This document shows, piece by piece, positions 59,805 to 64,000 of a stretch of DNA of 64,000 nucleotides (position 1 is its first letter; every line of letters starts with the position of its first letter). Source of the DNA: Mikania micrantha (Eukaryota; Streptophyta; Magnoliopsida; Asterales; Asteraceae). The position numbers were made by a program, and so were the translations under genes. The stretch spans positions 54,954,567-55,018,566 of the forward strand of contig CM018698.1 in NCBI GenBank assembly GCA_009363875.1, read 5' to 3'. A model generated the notes under the pieces. The model was not told the DNA's origin. It did not search any database and saw only the letters and a list, made by a program, of their open reading frames with translations.

Positions 59805-60055
59805 GATAGTTCATGTGGTTTCTTATTATTTCATTTTTAATTCCTAAGTTTTATAAATTACTCATATGTTTTTTAACTTTTGACATTTGTAACTCGTATA
59901 GTTCTTATGTGAGGGTAATTTGGTTAATTATATGAGGGTAATTTGGTGACCTAATGATTACATGTGTTACCAATGTCAAAAGTTAGGGACCATATGTGTA
60001 ATTTATGAAACCTAGCTATGGGCCAAGAGTGAAATACTACCAAACCATAAGGACC
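59805..60055. mobile_element. Foldback MITE
   Basis: ATGTGGTTTCTTATTATTTC...CTTTTGACATTTGTAAC on the left pairs with GTTACCAATGTCAAAAG...GAAATACTACCAAACCATAAG on the right over about 100 bp. It resembles a common plant MITE that ends in GGACCAT. Confidence 0.7.
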
Positions 60056-60067
60056 ATATCACCAATT

Positions 60068-60490
60068 TACTATATATACACACACACACATACATACAGG
60101 GTAAGAATCCATTGTTAACCCACCTTAATTGCGAAAACTCGATTATTTCCAATAAGATCAACACAAATCTCTGGGTTTTTTAATGACCATTATTATACAT
60201 GCACAAGATTACGTTATTTTATGTGTTTATGCAAATTCATCACCGTGTAAGTTTGTGTTATGCAGTAAATAGTTATTTCCTATTGCCGACCACCACTTAT
60301 ACTGACATAACAGCCCAAACAGTTATGAATTTGCACAAACCTATAAAATAACAAAGTATTTTATATGTATAATAAAGATCATGAAAAAATTTCAAAAGAA
60401 TTTGGGTTGATGTTGTTGGAGTTAATCAGATTTCCGCAATTAAGGTGAGTTATTATACAATTCCAATGTGTGTGTGTGTATACATACGAT
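60068..60490. mobile_element. Foldback MITE with microsatellite ends
   Basis: Outer arms (ACACACACACATACATA and GTGTGTGTGTATACATA) and inner arms (CACCTTAATTGCGAAAAC against CCGCAATTAAGGTG; ATTATTATACAT and TATGCAAATTCAT against ATGAATTTGCACA and ATGTATAATAAAGATCATG) pair over more than 130 bp each side. Centre near 60275. Confidence 0.7.
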
Positions 60491-61053
60491 AAAGTATTAT
60501 ATTAATTGTTAGTTTCAACTGATTTTTTGTTATGATATCGTTTTGTTACAATGTTTTATGAGTACATTTGTTTGTTTTGCTATGTTACTTAAAATAAATA
60601 AACAAGATAACATAAAATCAGTTAAAACAACATTTCTACATATGGGCCATTTATAGGTAAAATAAATAAACAGAATTTCTGCATATGGGCCATTTTTAGG
60701 TGTCGGTTTGGTCATATATATTTGTGTGTGTGTTTGAATTAGAAATGTATACCAACCAATTAAGGTGGGACAGACGATGAATGTGAAGTGGTTACAAGCC
60801 AAAAGACTGGTTATTTGACAAGAGTTTGCATGGAAACCAACACTAATTTAATGGCCTGAAAAGAAGGCAATATGGATTTGATTGGTGATGGGAAAGCGTT
60901 CGGTGGTTAGGTAGTCACTGCATAAGAACAAAAATGACACCGGTGACCCGATGATCGGTGATGAATGCTTATTACCAAGTTCAAACGACAGTACCCATGT
61001 TGGAAGCAAGACGTACAATATATTGAACATCAATATATGTTTGATTTCTTGAA

Positions 61054-61056
<3 letters not shown>
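60491..61056. other. Unassigned sequence
   Basis: No supported feature. A direct repeat of CATATGGGCCATTT occurs at about 60640 and 60682. Confidence 0.45.

Positions 61057-61132
<76 letters not shown>
61057..61132. repeat. (TA)n(TG)n microsatellite
   Basis: About 22 TA followed by about 14 TG units. The ORFs across it on both strands are artefacts. Confidence 0.95.
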
Positions 61133-61136
<4 letters not shown>

Positions 61137-61139
61137 ATT

Positions 61140-62095
61140 GTAATTGATTATTGAGGTGTAAACAATATTATGTATGAATTCAAGTGCAAATCAGGATTTT
61201 TCAACAAGTTTTTTTTTTTTATTATTATTTGTAGGCTAGGATTTGTCTTAATTCTTGACATTCTAACATTAATAATGATAATCATTTAAAAATGATAATT
61301 TAAGTTTTTACTCAGATTACAATGAGGTTTTTAGATCATATAACGTGTTAATTTAATGACCATGTAGAAGTAATAAACACACTTTTTTGTTAATGGTAGG
61401 CAGAGAATCGTCGCGTGCTGGGCATTGAGAATCAGATAATGTAGCCAATGTTAATTCCTTGACTGTTATGAGAGCTTACCACAAGATAAGCGAGAATCAA
61501 ATAATTTCAAAAACTCCCTCACCTATTCAGGTTTGAACCATGAGTTAATAAGATACATATTCTTCCCCTGACCCTATAATCTTTGCTCATGAATAATTCA
61601 AGACTAGAAGCCAGTTACAAATAAACGACACACTTGGTCAGATTTTATACTTGCATATATGTATATATGTTACTAACACATGTATTACATGCATTTAATA
61701 AAAATAGATAATAAATAGTTAATAGATGAAAATTTCTTTAATATAAAACGATTTTTCAAGATAAGATATTATTAAAATTTCGTATAATTTAATATTTAAA
61801 TAATAAAATAATATTGTTTCTTTAAACACTACTTTTTTAAGTTTGTTTGTTTAATATTTTGTTTTTAAAAAATTGTTTAAAAAATTTATATTTTATAACA
61901 ATTTAGTTTTTTTATATATATTTTGTTATATTAATATTCTTTTAATGTATTAGAATTTGTTTTTAATTTAAAATGTATAAAAATTATAATTTACATTTGA
62001 TATTACTATTTAATATGAGATGTATAATAATAGAGAGATACAGAAAATCAAAGTTTTTATTCTATAAAAACATATCATGTGTTAAAACCTTTATT
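61140..62095. other. AT-rich unassigned sequence
   Basis: No supported feature. Confidence 0.5.
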
Positions 62096-62099
62096 TAAT

Positions 62100-62710
62100 G
62101 GTGCAAACGAGCCAAGCATAGTCCAAGCTCGGCTTGTTTCGATAAAACAGGACTCGAACTCGAGCTCAGTTTGTTAAGAGTTTTATTTTCGAAGCTCAAG
62201 CTTGGTTCGTTAAAAAATTTTACAGGCTCGAACTTACCTTGGCCTCGTTCTTCTTTTAATTATTCAATTTGTTTATTTTAATTAATAGTTTAATATATAT
62301 ATTTATTATTATACCCCCCCAAAGTTGACAGCTCAAGCTTGGTTCGTTAAAAATTTTACAGGCTCGAACTTACCTTGGCCTCGTTCTTCTTTTAATTATT
62401 CAATTTGTTTATTTTAATTAATAGTTTAATATATATTTATTATTATACCCTCCAAATTTGACATAAAATATATGATTTAAATATATTTATTATAATTTTA
62501 TATATAAAAATAATTAATTTTATAAATATACTCTTAAAAGGATAAATAAAAATATTAATATGAATTAAAAGCTCATTTAGGCTTTAGAGCCGACTCGAGC
62601 ACGATATATAAAGCTCATGCTCGGGCTTGATAACTGAACAAGCCATATTTCAGACTCGAGCTCGAGCTTGCGCTCGGGCTTGTTCGAGCTTTTTACCGAT
62701 CCGATCCCAA
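62100..62710. mobile_element. GCTCGAGC-type MITE with internal tandem duplication
   Basis: Left (ACGAGCC...AAGCTCGGCTTG...CTCGAACTCGAGCTC) and right (CTCGAGCTCGAGCTTG...GGGCTTGTTCGAGC) ends are rich in complementary GAGCTCG words, as in common plant MITEs. Inside, a unit of about 135 bp is duplicated at 62193-62329 and 62330-62464, with small indels in the TA and C runs. Confidence 0.55.
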
Positions 62711-62748
62711 GTAACTTACAAGTTAGCTTGATTTGTTTATACCGTAGA

Positions 62749-63374
62749 CAAGGGTGGATCTACATATGTGGGGATGGGTTCACCGTAACCCACCGCGTTT
62801 CGACGATTTAGTAGGATTTTTTTTTGTTTTCGAAAGCCCGAAAAGGTAAGGTGAACCCATTGATATTTTATAGGTGAATCCTTAATGTAATTTTCTCCAA
62901 CAGTTTACCAACTTGAATGGATTAAGTGATCTTTGTTAGAGAATTCTCGATAATCAATGCATGAATTTCTATAGAATCGTGTAAATCGCTCGCCGAAATT
63001 AATATTTCTTCCCAAATTTCGTTTAGGTTTCAGGGTGTTGCTCCGAACCTTTCAAGGGGTGTTCCCTCCTTGACCCTTGTCAGAACCACCACCAAGGGCT
63101 CTACCCCTTGGACCCCGCAAGGGGGCGCGGCCCCCTTGACTACCGCTTGGTCCAGGCCTCAGAAATCCTAAACGAGCGTACACTTTACACCTCTGAACTC
63201 TTTAATGACTATATTTTTTAATTATTGACTTAATTTATGGCACTGTTATCATGTAATAAACATTACAAGTCTCAAACGTCAAACCGACCCCTAATTTTTT
63301 TTTGTCCGGTTATGTCTAATTGAAGTGCCTAAAACTAGTGATCCCACTGAAAATTTTTCCTGGATCCACCACTG
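62749..63374. mobile_element. hAT-like non-autonomous element with 8-bp duplication
   Basis: Ends CAAGGGTGGATC and (reverse complement) CAGTGGTGGATC form terminal inverted repeats. The flanks ACCGTAGA (62741-62748) and ACCATAGA (63375-63382) are an 8-bp duplication with one mismatch, typical of hAT. Same family as 54487-54883. A GC-rich segment (63025-63165, CCCCTTGGACCCCGCAAGG-like words, self-complementary) is absent from the other copy and may be an insertion. Confidence 0.75.
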
Positions 63375-63382
63375 ACCATAGA

Positions 63383-63882
63383 ACATGTAAGTATTCTTTC
63401 TGTTTTTGTTTTTTAAAAAATAACACGTAAAGATTAATCTTTTCAAAGCAACTTCTAAAAACTTGGTGGTCGGCGTTCAAAAACAGTAAAACGAGTTAGA
63501 TATAAAAATGTTAGTTAACGCTGCACTCTATATGTTAGATCCGCCAATGACCATGAACATATACATGTAGATTAAGTCATTCAACATATGATCAATCATA
63601 CAACTCTAAATTTAATTAAAATATTTACTTTGAAAGAGTTGTTTGATTCTTATATACGTTTATGTAAAAAAAAAATAAGCCATAATCTGACTAAAAGGGT
63701 CGTTGCCTTGAGTTTTATGGATTTAATTTATTTTAATTTTGTGGTAGATGTTGATACCCTTTCTTTAATAGGTTGAAGATTCAAGTCTTATAATGGAATC
63801 AAAAAATTGTAGTTAAAAAAATTAATACCCTTTCTACTTATTTCTAATGATTCTTGTATAAACACAAGGTTCATGTAAGCAA
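63383..63882. other. Unassigned sequence
   Basis: AT-rich. The 62-codon ORF at 63588-63776 is not supported as a gene. Confidence 0.45.
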
Positions 63883-64000
63883 CTACTACAAAATTAGTCT
63901 AATGCAACCTTTTTTTGACACAAAAGGTTGCAAATAGGTTGCATTATGTGAAGTTGCATTAGCCTAATGCAACCTTTTTATTACATAATGCAACTTTTTT
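63883..64000 (+). mobile_element. Probable CACTA-type transposon terminus, cut by window end
   Basis: CTACTACAAAATTAG resembles the CACTACTACAAAA start of CACTA elements, with a base out of place at the tip. It is followed by alternating TGCAACCTTTT and AAAAGGTTGCA words, like CACTA subterminal repeats. Confidence 0.5.

Noticed and set aside
60848..61147. ORFs with IYIYIY and THTHTH runs
   Set aside because: Microsatellite translation on both strands.

Overview
The window is repeat-dense, AT-rich nuclear DNA of a flowering plant. The evidence is Ty3/gypsy chromoviruses primed by initiator tRNA-Met, FAR1-type Mutator-like (MULE) transposases with spliceosomal introns, hAT-like elements, a tRNA-derived SINE, foldback MITEs and a nuclear copy of plastid 23S rRNA. 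The style of the elements (long-LTR Tekay-like chromoviruses, and a transposase next to an ATHILA ORF-1-like protein) suggests a eudicot, perhaps Asteraceae; that is recall, not a search result. I found no intact host gene.

Layout. 1-13148: Ty3 chromovirus 1, with its 5' LTR cut by the window edge, a structured leader, gag-pol with four in-frame stops and one frameshift, and a 3.58-kb 3' LTR. 13149-17320: minus-strand remnant of a FAR1/MULE transposase followed by an accessory ORF. 17321-19773: AT-rich, nothing recognised. 19774-21202: a hAT-like element carrying plastid 23S rDNA, then a SINE with perfect target-site duplications. 21528-44162: a tandem array of eleven ~480-bp monomers grouped with 0.5-1.8-kb tails. 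Chromovirus 2 (24444-36136, TSD TTTTT) is inserted in monomer 3. 44163-53021: a second copy of the MULE system on the plus strand, broken by two solo LTRs (45192-48111 in the transposase, 49015-52466 just after the accessory start codon). 53022-60490: MITEs, foldback elements and hAT-like copies. 60491-64000: microsatellites, a GCTCGAGC-rich repeat, a hAT-like element with 8-bp TSDs and a probable CACTA terminus.

How the parts relate. The two MULE copies have the same plan: GC-rich palindromes, a transposase with an intron after a 20-codon first exon, then an ATHILA ORF-1-like protein on the same strand. Palindromic 5' DNA of this system recurs in every tail of the tandem array, so the array and the MULE share history.

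The most interesting signal is in the LTRs. Four different LTR families here each contain a convincing splice donor and acceptor at equivalent places, with the acceptor 238-346 nt before the LTR end. The enclosed segment is filled with short hairpins whose arms differ in sequence but remain complementary. A hairpin with a GGGAC loop sits before each polypurine tract, again with matched changes in both arms. Chromovirus 2 also carries a Pol III tRNA/SINE-like module inside its LTR and an intact coiled-coil ORF upstream of gag.
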